From Candidatus Eiseniibacteriota bacterium (GTDB lineage: Bacteria; Eisenbacteria; RBG-16-71-46): a DNA stretch of 34,044 nt. The notes below the pieces were generated by a model. The model saw only the letters and a list, made by a program, of their open reading frames with translations, was not told where the DNA came from and ran no database searches. Where the stretch lies: positions 10,969 to 45,012 of the forward strand of contig VBOT01000021.1 in assembly GCA_005893225.1 (NCBI GenBank), in the 5' to 3' direction. A program made the translations under genes and the position numbers. Below, in pieces: positions 8,391-17,876 of this stretch (its first letter is position 1; every line of letters starts with the position of its first letter).

Positions 8391-10013
8391 CTAGTGCCGG
8401 TGCTGCTGCGGCACCGCGGCGTCGCCCGCCATCGACATCAGCTTGCTGGCCCGCGGGAACAGGTCGAGCGATGCCTGGAGCTGCGAGTCGTCCTCCACGA
8501 CGATCTTGTAGCGCTCGAGCGGGCTCAGCGTCAGGTTCGCCAGCTCCTCCCGCGCCTGCCGCACCATGAAGTCCCGATCCGCCTGCCAGATCGAGTCGGT
8601 CACCGCCACCTTGCGGTTCGCCATGATGCTCTTCACGTCGGCCCATTCGGCGTCGTTCAGCTGGAAATTGCGGCCGAACGACTGCGGCGTCCACTTCTGG
8701 TCCTTGTGGTGATGAATGTAGTGCGTGGCGAACTCCCAGAACACCCGCTTCTGGATCATGTCGGCCTGCGGGCGGGTGAGGTTCGGCGGATCATGGACGA
8801 TCACGTCGGGGTAGATGCCGCCTCCGCCGTACACGGTGCGGCCGGCGGTGGTCTTGAACTTGGGCAGGGTCGCCAGCACCGAGTCGGTCGGCACGTCGAC
8901 CTTGAAGGCGTCCTCGGCGTACTCGCTCCGGTCGGCGAACTTGGTGTAGTCGCGCTGGATCAGGCGGCCGCTCGGCGTGTAGTACTTGGCCACCGTGAGC
9001 AGCAGCTTGGAGCCGTCCGAGAGCCGGAGCTGGTTCTGGACCAGGCCCTTCCCGAACGAGTTGGTCCCAGCCACCAGGCCGCGATCCAGGTCCTGGATCG
9101 CGCCCGAGACGATCTCCGAGGCCGAGGCGCTGCCGTGGTCGATCAGCACCACGATCGGCACGTCCACGAGCTTGGGCCGGTCGGTGCTCTTGTAGTCGGC
9201 GTTCGAGGACGGAATCCGACCGCGGGTGTAGACCAGCAGCTTGTCGTTCGGCACCAGCTGGTCCAGCACGTCGACCGCCTGCGACAGGAGCCCGCCCGAG
9301 TTCGAGCGCAGGTCGAGCAGCAGCGACTTCATGCCCTGCGCGCGCAGGGTGTTGAGGTCCTTCTCGAGCTCCTCGCCGGTGGTCTGCGAGAAGCGCGTGA
9401 TGCGCACGTAACCCACGCCCGGCCGGATCATGTGCGGGTAGTACACGCTCTCGATCGGGATCTTGGCGCGCTCGATGGTGAGCTTGAGCGGCTCGGCCTC
9501 GTCCTCGCGCTCGATGGTGACCTCGACGGTGGTCCCCGAGGGGCCGCGCAGCAGCTTGAACACGTCGTCGGTGGTGATCGACTTGGAAACCGGCTTGCCG
9601 TCGATCTCGACGATGCGGTCCCCGGCCCTCATTCCGAGCCGGAAGGCGGGCGTGCCCTCGAGAGGCGAGATCACCACGATGGCGCCGTCGCGGATGTCGA
9701 ACTGGATGCCGATCCCCGAGTACTCGCCGCGGAAGTCCTCGTCCATGCGCTGCGCGCGCTGCTCGGGCACGTAGACGGTGTGCGGATCGAGGGTCTTGAG
9801 CATGCCGTCGATCGCGCCGCGGATGAGCTGGTGGTTGTCGGGCACGTCCACGTAGTTGTTCTGCACCAGGAACAGCACCTGGGAGAACAGATCGAGCTGG
9901 CTGCGGAGGTCGTCGGTGGCCTGGAGCCCCCGCGCCAGGCCGAAGCCCAGCAGGAGCGACAAGGCCATGGCGACGGCGACGGGACCGAGCGAGGTGCGAC
10001 GGAAGGATGCCAT
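8391..10013 (-). CDS. ctpA: S41-family C-terminal processing peptidase with PDZ domain
   Basis: Start at MASFRRTSLGPVAVAMALSLLLGFGLA. PDZ segment 'GIGIQFDIRDGAIVVISPLEGTPAFRLGMRAGDRIVEIDGKPV'; catalytic 'LLLDLRSNSGGLLSQAVDVLDQLV' and 'VVLIDHGSASASEIVSGAIQDLDRGLVAGTNSFGKGLVQ'. Confidence 0.93.
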   Translation of the reverse strand: MASFRRTSLGPVAVAMALSLLLGFGLARGLQATDDLRSQLDLFSQVLFLVQNNYVDVPDNHQLIRGAIDGMLKTLDPHTVYVPEQRAQRMDEDFRGEYSGIGIQFDIRDGAIVVISPLEGTPAFRLGMRAGDRIVEIDGKPVSKSITTDDVFKLLRGPSGTTVEVTIEREDEAEPLKLTIERAKIPIESVYYPHMIRPGVGYVRITRFSQTTGEELEKDLNTLRAQGMKSLLLDLRSNSGGLLSQAVDVLDQLVPNDKLLVYTRGRIPSSNADYKSTDRPKLVDVPIVVLIDHGSASASEIVSGAIQDLDRGLVAGTNSFGKGLVQNQLRLSDGSKLLLTVAKYYTPSGRLIQRDYTKFADRSEYAEDAFKVDVPTDSVLATLPKFKTTAGRTVYGGGGIYPDVIVHDPPNLTRPQADMIQKRVFWEFATHYIHHHKDQKWTPQSFGRNFQLNDAEWADVKSIMANRKVAVTDSIWQADRDFMVRQAREELANLTLSPLERYKIVVEDDSQLQASLDLFPRASKLMSMAGDAAVPQQHRH

Positions 10014-10035
10014 TGGGATTCCTCGAGTTGTTGAG

Positions 10036-11205
10036 CTACCGGGCGGCGGCGCCGAGCTTGCCGAGGCGCGCCGCCGCCGCTTCAAGTGTCTCTCGTCGGC
10101 GCGCAAAATGGAAGCGCAACCGCTGGTTGCCGGCCTCGGGCGTCGAATAGAAGCTCGATCCCGGCACCGCCGCCACCCCCACATCCGCCACCAGGTACCG
10201 GGCGAACGCCACGTCGTCCACGAAGGCGAAGCCCGAGATGTCAGTCATCACGTAGTACGCCCCACGGGGCTGGAACGTCCGGAATCCGGCCTGCTCGAGG
10301 GCCGGGATCAGGAAGTCGCGCCGCTGGCGGTAGCCGTCCGCGAGCTGCCGGTAATAGGCATCGGGAGACTCCAGGGCCACGGCCGCGGCCTCCTGGAGCG
10401 GCGCCGGCGCCCCCACGGTCAGGAAGTCGTGAACTTTGCGGATCGCCCCGGTGATCGCCGGCGAGGCCAGGCAGTAACCGATCCGCCAGCCCGTCACGCT
10501 GTAGGTCTTGGAGACTCCGCTGATGGTCACGGTCTGCTCCCGCATGCCCTCGAGTGATGCCATTGAGATGTGCTCGGCGCCGTCGTAGACGATGTGCTCG
10601 TAGATCTCGTCCGTCACCGCCACGACGTCCCAGCGCTGGCACAGGGCCGCGATGTGCTCGAGCTCGACGCGCGAGAACACCTTCCCGGTCGGGTTGTTGG
10701 GAGTGTTGATGATGATCGCCTTGGTGCGGTTGTTGAAGGCTTTGTCCAGCTCGGCGGGGTCGAACGACCAGTCCGGCTCGCGGAGCCGCACGAAGCGCGG
10801 AACCGCTCCGGAGAGGATCGCGTCCGGGCCGTAGTTCTCGTAGAACGGCTCGAACACCACCACCTCCTCGCCCGGATTGACGAGCGCGAGCAGGGTGGCC
10901 GCCATGCACTCGGTCGAGCCGCAACAGACCGTCATCTCGGTCTCCGGGTCGTAGGAAAGGCCCGAGAAGCGCCGGGTCTTGGCCGCCAGGGCGTCGCGCA
11001 GCTTCTTGGCACCCCAGGTGATGGCGTACTGGTTCACGTCCTCGCGCACCGCCCGTGCCGCGGCTTCCTTGACGGATTCCGGCGCGGGGAAGTCGGGGAA
11101 TCCCTGGGCGAGGTTCACCCCCCCGTGCTGCTGGCACAGGCGGGTCATCTCGCGGATCACGGATTCGGTGAATCGGGTGCTGCGGTCAGAGACGAGGGGG
11201 CGCAT
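10036..11205 (-). CDS. Class I/II pyridoxal-phosphate aminotransferase (kynurenine/methionine aminotransferase-like)
   Basis: 'NLAQGFPDFPAPESVKEAA', 'IIINTPNNPTGKVFSRVELEHIAALC', 'VAVTDEIYEHIVYDG', 'ISGVSKTYSVTGWRIGYCLA'. Confidence 0.92.
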   Translation of the reverse strand: MRPLVSDRSTRFTESVIREMTRLCQQHGGVNLAQGFPDFPAPESVKEAAARAVREDVNQYAITWGAKKLRDALAAKTRRFSGLSYDPETEMTVCCGSTECMAATLLALVNPGEEVVVFEPFYENYGPDAILSGAVPRFVRLREPDWSFDPAELDKAFNNRTKAIIINTPNNPTGKVFSRVELEHIAALCQRWDVVAVTDEIYEHIVYDGAEHISMASLEGMREQTVTISGVSKTYSVTGWRIGYCLASPAITGAIRKVHDFLTVGAPAPLQEAAAVALESPDAYYRQLADGYRQRRDFLIPALEQAGFRTFQPRGAYYVMTDISGFAFVDDVAFARYLVADVGVAAVPGSSFYSTPEAGNQRLRFHFARRRETLEAAAARLGKLGAAAR

Positions 11206-11382
11206 GGGACTGTCATATTATCGTCCCGCGGGAGCGGGTCCCAAACGCCGTTTATCGGGCCCCGCGCCACCCTCCCGGGGCGGCGGGGAAGGCTCGCAGC
11301 ACCGGCGCTCCGCGCGCTTTTCGCGCGCGGGCACCCGAATACATTGACAACCTTCGCCGGCTCGCCCAGTTTCCCCGCCGTC

Positions 11383-12825
11383 ATGGACGCTCAGCGAGGC
11401 ATCGCCCGCCGCTTCGTTATCGGACTGCCTCCGGAGGGTATCGGCAAGGCCTGGGAGAAGGACTTCAGCGCCTTTCCGCCCGCGGGCGTCATCATTTTCA
11501 AGCGCGACTTCCGCGATCTGGAGGACCTGCGCCTCCTGACGGCGCGCCTCCGCGACCTGGCGCGCCCGCGCCGGCTCTTCATCGCCACCGACGAGGAGGG
11601 CGGCCACGTCTCCCAGCTCGCGGGTCACCTGGTAGTGCCCCCCAACGCCCTGCTGCTCGGCCGCGGCGCCGAGCCGGGCGACATCGAGTGGGTGAGCCGC
11701 GTCACGGCCGAGCGGCTCCGGGCGCTCGGCATCGACTGGGTGTTCGCCCCGGTCGCCGACGTCCACTCCCGGGCGCTGAACCCGGTGATCGGGCCGCGCG
11801 CGTTCTCGACCGCGCCGGGCGAGGTCGCCGAGCGGGTGGCCGAGGCGGTGCGCGGCCTGAGGGCCGGCGGCGTGGCGAGCTGTCTCAAGCACTTCCCGGG
11901 GCACGGTGACACGGTGCTCGACTCGCACCTCGCGCTGCCGACCTGCACCGCCCCTCGCGCCGAGCTGGCCCAGCGCGAGCTCGTGCCGTTCCGCGCCAAC
12001 CTCGGGGCCGACGCCGTGATGAGCGCGCACGTCGTCTATCCGGCCCTGGACGCCGAGCATCCCGCCACGTTCTCCCCGGCAGTCCTGCAGAACCTTCTGC
12101 GCCGGGAGCTCGGCTTCGGGGGAGTGTGCATCACCGATGCGCTCGAGATGAAGGGCGCCGCCGAGGGACGCGACACCTTCGAGACGGGACGCCTGGCGCT
12201 CGAGGCCGGCTGCGACCTCTTGCTGTTCGCGTTCCACAACGACGAGCTGAGACGCGTGCGCCTGGAGCTGTCGCGCGCGCTGGTCGACGGCAAGATCGGC
12301 CGCGCGAGCTTCGACGCCGCGCGCCCGCGTCTCGCCCGCCTCGATGGGGCGCATCGCGGGCCCAGCGCGGCCGAGCTCGGGAAGCCAATCGGGGAGCTGA
12401 CCCCGGCCGACTGGGAGTCGCGGCTCGAGCGGGTCGTCGAGCGGGGGCTCATCGTCCGGGGGGCGCTCGCGGCGCCGGCGGCCGGCGCCCTGTGGGTCGA
12501 GGAGCCCGAGTGGAAGGAGGGCCGCTCGCTGAGCGAGGAGCTGTCGAGCCTCGGCGTCCCCGTGTCGGCGAACGGGCCGGCCGGGCTCGGCATGGTGGCG
12601 GTGGCGAGCCGCAAGCCTCTCCCCGCCGAGGAAATCGACGGCCTCCGCGCCCGCTGCAACGAGCGGCCGACCATTCTCGTCGGCCTCCAGAACGACGCGT
12701 TCCTGGACGCGCTCCCCGAGGCGGCGCTGCGGATCTCGGCGGCCGACTCCACGCCTCTCACCCGCCGCGTGGTGGCGCGATTGCTGGCCCAGCACCTGAA
12801 GACCGCGGCGAGGGCCGGAGTGTGA
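11383..12825 (+). CDS. nagZ: Glycoside hydrolase family 3, beta-N-acetylhexosaminidase-like
   Basis: 'PPAGVIIFKRDFRD', 'LFIATDEEGGHVSQLAGH', 'GIDWVFAPVADVHSRALNPVIGPRAFS', 'SCLKHFPGHGDTVLDSHLALP', 'GVCITDALEMKG'. Confidence 0.88.
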   Translation: MDAQRGIARRFVIGLPPEGIGKAWEKDFSAFPPAGVIIFKRDFRDLEDLRLLTARLRDLARPRRLFIATDEEGGHVSQLAGHLVVPPNALLLGRGAEPGDIEWVSRVTAERLRALGIDWVFAPVADVHSRALNPVIGPRAFSTAPGEVAERVAEAVRGLRAGGVASCLKHFPGHGDTVLDSHLALPTCTAPRAELAQRELVPFRANLGADAVMSAHVVYPALDAEHPATFSPAVLQNLLRRELGFGGVCITDALEMKGAAEGRDTFETGRLALEAGCDLLLFAFHNDELRRVRLELSRALVDGKIGRASFDAARPRLARLDGAHRGPSAAELGKPIGELTPADWESRLERVVERGLIVRGALAAPAAGALWVEEPEWKEGRSLSEELSSLGVPVSANGPAGLGMVAVASRKPLPAEEIDGLRARCNERPTILVGLQNDAFLDALPEAALRISAADSTPLTRRVVARLLAQHLKTAARAGV

Positions 12826-12859
12826 GGTGGGGCGAAAGGCTACCTAGGCCGGTCCCGTC

Positions 12860-15574
12860 CTAGGGAACTACCACGGACCTCAGCGACGTTTGTCTGTCCG
12901 CGCGGACGAGACGCACGACGTAGACTCCCGCGCGGATCCCATCGCCCCGTACCGTGAGTGCATGCTCTCCCGGCCCGAGCGCGCTCAGCTCACGCGAGTA
13001 GACGATCCGACCCTGAATGTCGAAGACCCGGAGCAGGCTTGTACGGTCGTCTGGAAGCACGACGCGGAGCGACAGGTCCCGGCTTGGATTGGGACCGGCC
13101 ATCGAGAGCGAGAGCTGGGGCACCGCAGAAGTTACGACCTCGAACGGAGCCGAAAGGCTCGTCTGGCCCCTCACCGTGTAGCGGAGGCGGTAGAAATAGG
13201 AGGTTGCGGGCATGACCGTGCGGTCCTCGAATTGGTAGGTGGTATCCACGCCCCCGAGGGCGTGCAGCAGCCCCTTCTCCTCCCAGGACCCACCACCGTC
13301 GCCGCGCTCGACCACGCCGTCACCTCCACCGGGGCTCACGGACCACGTCAGCCGAACCCGACGTGACTCGGCGACGGCGTCGAGCAATGAGAAGTGGACC
13401 GTGAGAAGCGGTACATGAACCCGGGTCTCGGCCGTGTACTGTTCGAATCCATAGATGAAATAATACAGACGGTAGGCGTAGTCGGCCCCGGGGCTCACGT
13501 CTCGATCCTCGTACTCGAACGCTCCGGAGGAGCCCCGAGAGATCACCGCGACATCGTTCCACGGATGGCTGGAAACCTGTCGCTGGACCATTGTGCTCAT
13601 CACATCATGGGCGCCGACCCACGACAGGAACACATGATCGGCGTCCCAGATCAGATTGCGGAGCGCAAGGCTGGGGAGCAATGGCACGCTCACATGTGCT
13701 TCGGCCGTGTAGAGAACCCTCCTTCCCAGCAAATATCGAAGGCGATAATCATATGCCGCACCCGGCGTGACCGAGCTGTCCTCGAAGGTGAAGATGCCGC
13801 CGGTCGTCTGGGCGGCCCGGCCGATCTCGCGCCAGTCAGAGCCGGGCCCCCGGCGCTCGACAAAGGCGTCCGAGGCGACGGGGAATCCGGACCACCGCAG
13901 GCGCACGCGGCCCGAATCGGCCAGGGCGTCGAGCAGCACCAGCTCAATGGGAGGGCTCGAGCTTCTCAGCGTTTGCGGTTGCTCCAGTCGAATGCTCGTT
14001 TGCTTGAAGGCTGCAGCGATCCGGATCGGGTTGACGCCGGCGACGGCGGTCTCCGGCACGGCGAACCGAAACACCACCTGCCGCTCGCCCTCGGCCGAGA
14101 CAAGCACGGTCTGCGCCGATGGCAGTCCCGGCCACCGACGACTGTCGACGACCGAGCACACCACCTCCTGGCCGAAAATGAGGGGGTTCGAAAGAGTCGC
14201 GCCAACTGCGAGCGTGTCGCCGGGCACCCAGGTCGTGTCCGAGCTTAAGGTAAGCCCTGGATATGCGGGAGTGCCCCAGAACAGGGTCCATTCAGAGCCG
14301 TCGCTCCGGAACACGAAGAGCTGGTCGCGCACCGGGTCGTACGCCTCGGCAGGGAACCCGTACCCCCGGGCGAAAAGCCTGCCCTCGGGCGACAGGTACG
14401 ACCACCCTGCGGCGGGGTCCAGGACCACGGTCAGGAGATCCGAGCCGGCCCCGTTGTCGATGCTGCCGTGGGCGACGATGCGATTGCGCACCGGGTCGTA
14501 CACGGCGTGGTAAGCCGTTTCGCGTGGATGCCAGCCAACGGGGACCAGAGTGGTCCACGATGGAGAGGGTCCGAGCGACAGCGCCCAGGAGCCGATCTCG
14601 GTCGGTATGGTGGTTCCGAAGAACCCGCCCGACATGATGAATCGATCGCCAGCAGGGTCATACCCACTTGCGAGGTCCATGAGGTAGCTTGGCACCGAGA
14701 CCAACGCGGGTGGCGATCCCGTCACGTGCAGCGAGTCCCACTGCGCGATGCCGTCCAAGGGCAGCTCCCAGACGCCCAGCGAACCGTAGAACCCCGGGGG
14801 CGGATGGGCCACTCCCGATACCTCGAGACGGTGCCAGGTGGGCGTTCCCTCGAGCATGAGCTCCCAGAGCTGATAGTCGCGGGTGCTCGAGCCCGATGGC
14901 GAGCCATCTCCGTAGGCGATCAGGCGATCTCGAACGGAATCGTAGAATGGATATGGAAAGAATCCCGGTCGCGCTCCACATTCAATATCGACTCTCGTCC
15001 ACTTCTGCGCCGTCATCGAGAACGCCCACAGCTCGGGCGTGCCGCCATACTCGGAGGAGGCGAACAAGAGGAAGCGATCGCGCACCGGGTCATAGACCAG
15101 GTTGGCGAAGAAGTAGCCGGGCGATGGCGCGGCTTGATAGGGGAACGGCGACCACTGCCCGGTGTGCAGATCGAAGGACCAAACGTCGCCGGTCGGCTCG
15201 TACGATCCTGGAACTCTGCCGCCGAACATCACCGCAGTCCCGCTCGTGGAGTCCAGTACGACGCTGAATCCGGTGGTGTTGCCCGGAACGGGAGCCAGCC
15301 CTTCCCACGCGAGCGACGGCGAGAACCTGAGCGCGTAGCTGCCTCCCGGGCTCGCCGACGCGAACAGGATCATTCGATCGTTCACCGGATCGAACACGGC
15401 CGGCTGGCCATACGAGGGCGGTGGACCCTGGCCGGCGGGTGACAGCCGGGACCATTCGAGCGTCGCGAGCGACAGCCTCCAGACATCCGAGTGCGCCTGC
15501 GGCGGCGCAAAGGGGTCTTCGAACGGCCCGACCCCCCCAAACATGATCAGGGCGTCACGAGCCGGATCGTACAC
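12860..15574 (-). CDS. Kelch/galactose-oxidase-type beta-propeller protein with FlgD/T9SS-like C-terminal domain (downstream fragment)
   Basis: Repeated 'YDPVRDRxxxFGG...DVWxxSLxxxxWxxL' blades. C-terminus 'AGPNPSRDLSLRVVLPDDRTSLLRVFDIQGRIVYSREL...GIRAGVYVVRLVRADRQTSLRSVVVP'. Confidence 0.8.
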   Translation of the reverse strand: MYDPARDALIMFGGVGPFEDPFAPPQAHSDVWRLSLATLEWSRLSPAGQGPPPSYGQPAVFDPVNDRMILFASASPGGSYALRFSPSLAWEGLAPVPGNTTGFSVVLDSTSGTAVMFGGRVPGSYEPTGDVWSFDLHTGQWSPFPYQAAPSPGYFFANLVYDPVRDRFLLFASSEYGGTPELWAFSMTAQKWTRVDIECGARPGFFPYPFYDSVRDRLIAYGDGSPSGSSTRDYQLWELMLEGTPTWHRLEVSGVAHPPPGFYGSLGVWELPLDGIAQWDSLHVTGSPPALVSVPSYLMDLASGYDPAGDRFIMSGGFFGTTIPTEIGSWALSLGPSPSWTTLVPVGWHPRETAYHAVYDPVRNRIVAHGSIDNGAGSDLLTVVLDPAAGWSYLSPEGRLFARGYGFPAEAYDPVRDQLFVFRSDGSEWTLFWGTPAYPGLTLSSDTTWVPGDTLAVGATLSNPLIFGQEVVCSVVDSRRWPGLPSAQTVLVSAEGERQVVFRFAVPETAVAGVNPIRIAAAFKQTSIRLEQPQTLRSSSPPIELVLLDALADSGRVRLRWSGFPVASDAFVERRGPGSDWREIGRAAQTTGGIFTFEDSSVTPGAAYDYRLRYLLGRRVLYTAEAHVSVPLLPSLALRNLIWDADHVFLSWVGAHDVMSTMVQRQVSSHPWNDVAVISRGSSGAFEYEDRDVSPGADYAYRLYYFIYGFEQYTAETRVHVPLLTVHFSLLDAVAESRRVRLTWSVSPGGGDGVVERGDGGGSWEEKGLLHALGGVDTTYQFEDRTVMPATSYFYRLRYTVRGQTSLSAPFEVVTSAVPQLSLSMAGPNPSRDLSLRVVLPDDRTSLLRVFDIQGRIVYSRELSALGPGEHALTVRGDGIRAGVYVVRLVRADRQTSLRSVVVP

Positions 15575-15628
15575 CAGCGTGGGTTTCCAGCGTCCGCCGG
15601 GGAGAGGGCCCGCGGGTTGCAGCTTCTC

Positions 15629-16330
15629 CTACTCTGGATAGCGTGCCAGCTTCAGAGCCCAGACATCGTTAGAAAACCCCTCCGCCTGGCTCCACCCACC
15701 GAAGTTCAGCACCCGCCTTCGGACTGGGTCGAACATGATCGAATAGCCCGTCGGCGTGTTTCGCTGCGTGTAAATCGACCATTGGGGCGCGCCCGAAAGC
15801 GAGAGCTGCCCGACATGGCCAGTGGGGCTGAACGGGTGAAACACGAGGACTCGATCCTGGTCGGGATCGAAGACGGCCACGCTGCTGTCGAACGGCACCT
15901 CGTAGTTGACCGACAGCCGGGTTTCGGGCGAGTCGATTCGGGTCCATGCGCGACCATCGAGCGAGAATGCCCAGACGTCATCGAGTGGGTTTTCAGCGTC
16001 GCCCCCGCCCAGCACGATCATCCGGTGTCGGATCGGATCGTAGACCGCCGTATGCCCCTCGCGGGGAGGAGAGGTGAAGCGGAACCACTGTCCGTCCCAC
16101 GACGGGCTCGGCCAGGAGGGGTTCGCGTGCCCGGGGCAGGCGAGGGAGGCGGCCATCGCAATCACCAGCGCGTGAACGACCAAGGGGCCGCATGCCCGCG
16201 TGGGCTCGAGCCCGGGGCGCGCGAGCGGGGCGTGACCGGCCCGGCGTCGAGCAGCCTGCTCGAGCGAGGGGGCCGCAGGGATGGAACCGGGCCGCAAGGC
16301 GCCGTCGGCTTGCGCTTTTTCAGAGGCCAC
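15629..16330 (-). CDS. Upstream fragment of the same kelch protein (signal-peptide region and first blades), ending at an in-frame TAG
   Basis: Same reading frame as 12860..15574. 'VVHALVIAMAASLACPGHANPSWPSPSW' signal-like segment, then 'REGHTAVYDPIRHRMIVLGGGDAENPLDDVWAFSLDGRAWTRI'. True start uncertain. Confidence 0.65.
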   Translation of the reverse strand: MASEKAQADGALRPGSIPAAPSLEQAARRRAGHAPLARPGLEPTRACGPLVVHALVIAMAASLACPGHANPSWPSPSWDGQWFRFTSPPREGHTAVYDPIRHRMIVLGGGDAENPLDDVWAFSLDGRAWTRIDSPETRLSVNYEVPFDSSVAVFDPDQDRVLVFHPFSPTGHVGQLSLSGAPQWSIYTQRNTPTGYSIMFDPVRRRVLNFGGWSQAEGFSNDVWALKLARYPE

Positions 16331-16467
16331 GGTCGCGAATTATACGCCCTCCCGCTTCCCGATTGACCTGCCCTGGGCAGGGTGCTAACCATCGCCGGCC
16401 CCGGCGCCTGCAGGCACGATCGCGCGAGGCGGTTTCGCCTGCGGCGGTAACGCCCAGAGGAGGTCCC

Positions 16468-17733
16468 ATGCGTCACGCTCTTCGCGCGGTTGCTGTCGCC
16501 CTCCCCCTGATCTCGCTCGGAATGCTGGTCTGGCCTCGTGGCGGCGCCACCGTGCCGCTCTACGCGGCGCGCACCGGGCTCATGTGTGCGAACTGCCACT
16601 TCGACCCCAACGGCGGCGGCCCGCGCAACGACTTTGGCTTCGCCTTCGCCCGCAACCGGCACAGCCTCGAGCCCGAGGACAGCACCAGCGCGTGGCATGA
16701 CCTCTCGGTGGTGAACCGGGTGGGCGACAACATGCCGGTCTATTTCGGGCTCAACCACCGGGTCCTGCTCCTGGGCAACACCACGGTCAAGACCGACTCC
16801 CTCGACCGGCTGGCGTTCTTCAACATGGAGAATGCGATTCACATCGCGTTCCAGCCCCACCCGCGGCTGGCGCTCGTGCACACCCAGGATGGGGCAACGC
16901 CCCGCGAGTCGTTCGGCTGGATCGGAGGATTCCCGTGGGACGGATACATCAAAATCGGAGCCTTCAGGAATCCCTTCGGGCTGCGGATGGACGACCACAC
17001 GGTGGCGACGCGCCAGGGGTTCCTGGATTTCTTCACCGTTCCCTCGGGCCTCGCCAACCTGGTGCAGAGGACGTTCCTTCCTTATGACCCGCGCAGCACC
17101 GACGAGGGCATCGAGGTTGGCGCGACTCGCTCGGGATTCTACGGGCGCGTGGCTCTCACCAACGGAAGCTCGTCCCTCTTCGCGCCTCCCGGTTTCGGGA
17201 ACTCGTTCGCGGAAGCGAAGGCGGTCAAGCTGGGCTACGGGAACACGTTCTTTCACGCTGCGGCATCCTTCTACGACGACTACCAGAAGAATCCCATCAC
17301 CTTTACGCTGCCTCCTGCTTTCCCCATCCGGCGCGCCTCGCGCTGGGGCTTCTTCGCTCTGACCCATTACCGGCGCCTCGCCCTGCTGGGCGAGATCGCG
17401 GCCGGAACCGACGAGTTCGAGTTCTCGGAGGCCAAGCGGAACCTGCTGGCGGGTTTCGCCGAGGCCGACTACGCGCCCATGCGCTCGGTCAACTTCAGGT
17501 TCCGCTACGACCACGTGAACCTGGACAACAGGCGATACATACTCATCAGTGGCCCCGCGGACGGACTGAACACCCACGACCGCTATTCGGTGGAGGGGGA
17601 GTACGTGCCGGTTCCTTTCGCCGAGCTGCGCTGGACGCTGCGCTTCATCCAGCACAAGTTCGGAGGGAATTCCCTGGTCGGCGACGTCCCGGACGAGCGG
17701 CAGGGCTACCTGCAGTTCCATTTCTCGTACTGA
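16468..17733 (+). CDS. Outer-membrane beta-barrel protein with an N-terminal CxxCH heme motif
   Basis: GAGGAGG then ATG at 16468; signal peptide; 'TGLMCANCHFDPNGGGPRNDFGFAFARNRH'; long amphipathic beta-rich region ending 'RQGYLQFHFSY' with a C-terminal aromatic residue. Confidence 0.8.
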   Translation: MRHALRAVAVALPLISLGMLVWPRGGATVPLYAARTGLMCANCHFDPNGGGPRNDFGFAFARNRHSLEPEDSTSAWHDLSVVNRVGDNMPVYFGLNHRVLLLGNTTVKTDSLDRLAFFNMENAIHIAFQPHPRLALVHTQDGATPRESFGWIGGFPWDGYIKIGAFRNPFGLRMDDHTVATRQGFLDFFTVPSGLANLVQRTFLPYDPRSTDEGIEVGATRSGFYGRVALTNGSSSLFAPPGFGNSFAEAKAVKLGYGNTFFHAAASFYDDYQKNPITFTLPPAFPIRRASRWGFFALTHYRRLALLGEIAAGTDEFEFSEAKRNLLAGFAEADYAPMRSVNFRFRYDHVNLDNRRYILISGPADGLNTHDRYSVEGEYVPVPFAELRWTLRFIQHKFGGNSLVGDVPDERQGYLQFHFSY

Positions 17734-17740
17734 GGCTGCG

Positions 17741-17809
17741 CCCGGCTCCATCCGCGCCCTTCGTGGATTCCCCATGTTGGGATACGTAGAACCACGGATG
17801 GAGCACGGG
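17741..17809. terminator. Long inverted repeat downstream of the CxxCH barrel gene
   Basis: gctccatccg (17745-17754) / cggatggagc (17795-17804), perfect 10 bp, extended by cccg/cggg across a 1-nt bulge. Confidence 0.45.
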
Positions 17810-17876
17810 CCACGCGCCGTGTAGCCTTGTCCAGGGTTCGTCCAGCGTCACCTCTCGACCGAAGAGGAGATCGGCC

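Noticed and set aside
8250-10034. 594-aa plus-strand ORF
   Set aside because: Antisense of the S41 protease, which has complete catalytic and PDZ motifs; the plus ORF is low-complexity.
10570-11382. 5' part of the 751-aa plus ORF before the GH3 start
   Set aside because: Antisense to the aminotransferase; the GH3 homology begins near MDAQRGIARRFVIGLPPEG (11383).
11218-12795. 525-aa minus-strand ORF opposite the GH3 gene
   Set aside because: Shadow ORF; the GH3 plus-strand motifs are unambiguous.
12843-12864. cctagg...cctagg arms near the kelch stop
   Set aside because: Six-base self-palindromes with a 10-nt loop are too weak to call a terminator with confidence.
13438-13460. tRNA-like 'gttcgaatcc' T-loop string
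   Set aside because: Lies inside kelch coding sequence and no acceptor or anticodon stems could be placed around it.
16162-17775. 537-aa minus-strand ORF opposite the CxxCH barrel gene
   Set aside because: Shadow ORF with charged low-complexity composition; the plus strand has an RBS, signal peptide, CxxCH and beta-barrel pattern.
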